Below, piece after piece: positions 6,240-6,591 of a stretch of DNA of 6,591 nt. Both the position numbers and the translations under genes were made by a program. Source of the stretch: Chloroflexota bacterium. Lineage in GTDB: Bacteria; Chloroflexota; Dehalococcoidia; Dehalococcoidales; RBG-16-60-22. The DNA lies in NCBI GenBank assembly GCA_016875955.1, contig VGOH01000067.1, forward strand, positions 1 to 6,591. The letters are read 5' to 3'. Below the pieces are notes generated by a model, which was not told the DNA's origin, did no database searches, and was given only the letters and a program-made list of their open reading frames with translations. Numbering within the stretch: position 1 is the stretch's first letter; each line of letters opens with the position of its first letter.

Positions 6240-6591
6240 TCAGCCCTTTTTCAGTTTCCCGGTGCCCTGTATCTGGGCCTGTGTTTTCACCGGCAGCCCC
6301 CAGATATGGATAAAGCCGGCCGAGGCACTCTGGTCAAAGACGTCACCTTTATCATAGGTGGCCAGCCCGTGGCTGTATAGCGAATAGGGCGATTTCCGCC
6401 CCACCACACTGCTGCTGCCTTTATACAGCTTGAGCCTCACCGTGCCGGTCACGTAGCGCTGCGAGGACTGAACATAGGCAGCCAGGTCTTCATGCAGCGA
6501 AGTAAACCACAGCCCATTGTAGATAAGGTCGGCATATTCCACGGCCACCTTCTGCTTGAAACGCAGTTGCTCCTTGGCCAATGTCATCGCC
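6240..6591 (-). CDS. argG: Argininosuccinate synthase, C-terminal part (cut by right window edge)
   Basis: ArgG joins citrulline and aspartate with ATP to make argininosuccinate, the substrate of the next gene. Only the last 116 codons plus stop are present, of a protein usually about 400 residues. The first complete codon is at 6590-6588, and the ATG at 6587 is an internal methionine, not the start. Recognisable C-terminal family segments include YADLIYNGLWFTSLHED (19-35 of the visible part), VTGTVRLKLYKG (47-58), VVGRKSPYSLYSHGLATYD (62-80) and GFIHIWGLP (92-100). The ATP-binding and most substrate-binding residues lie outside the window. It overlaps the argH ribosome binding site and is one base from argH. 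Identity is secure; nothing can be said about its promoter. Confidence 0.94.
   Translation of the reverse strand, partial: AMTLAKEQLRFKQKVAVEYADLIYNGLWFTSLHEDLAAYVQSSQRYVTGTVRLKLYKGSSSVVGRKSPYSLYSHGLATYDKGDVFDQSASAGFIHIWGLPVKTQAQIQGTGKLKKG

Overview
The window is a compact, ordinary-looking bacterial chromosome segment of roughly 55% GC with almost no non-coding DNA. It holds seven genes, two cut by the window edges. I see no mobile element, CRISPR array, tRNA or rRNA. Protein features and gene order are compatible with a Chloroflexota bacterium, perhaps of the Dehalococcoidia. These features are a zinc-type ribosomal protein L28, a RecG with a long N-terminal helical extension, and an order of rpmB / fakA-degV-degV-recG. 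The taxonomic call is an inference from family resemblance and was not tested by a search.

Layout from right to left. The right end (6240-6591, minus) is the last 116 codons of argG, argininosuccinate synthase. One base later comes a complete argH, argininosuccinate lyase (4862-6238, minus). Together they carry out the last two steps of arginine synthesis. After a 48-base gap the convergent gene rpmB (4625-4813, plus) encodes ribosomal protein L28 and starts at TTG. A short intergenic region (4530-4624) separates rpmB from a minus-strand operon reading left: fakA (DAK2-domain fatty acid kinase subunit), two tandem degV/fakB paralogs of identical length (279 residues each), and recG, of which 391 codons are inside the window before it runs off the left edge. 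Gaps within the operon are 18, 6 and 19 bases.

How the genes work together. FakA supplies the kinase activity. DegV-family FakB proteins hold the fatty acid while its carboxylate is phosphorylated, and the acyl-phosphate can then enter phospholipid synthesis. One FakA followed by two clearly different FakB-like proteins suggests two ligand preferences served by one kinase. recG (branch-migration helicase) is a functionally unrelated passenger, but its place next to fakA is also known from Firmicutes, where rpmB is likewise divergent.

The most interesting non-coding signal is between rpmB and fakA. Two plausible sigma-70-type promoters point toward each other, with their -10 boxes only 12 bases apart. 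A perfect 6-bp inverted repeat lies over the shared start region. I did not find a convincing previously undescribed system. The fatty acid kinase operon with its two diverged binding proteins and this promoter region are the points worth a second look.
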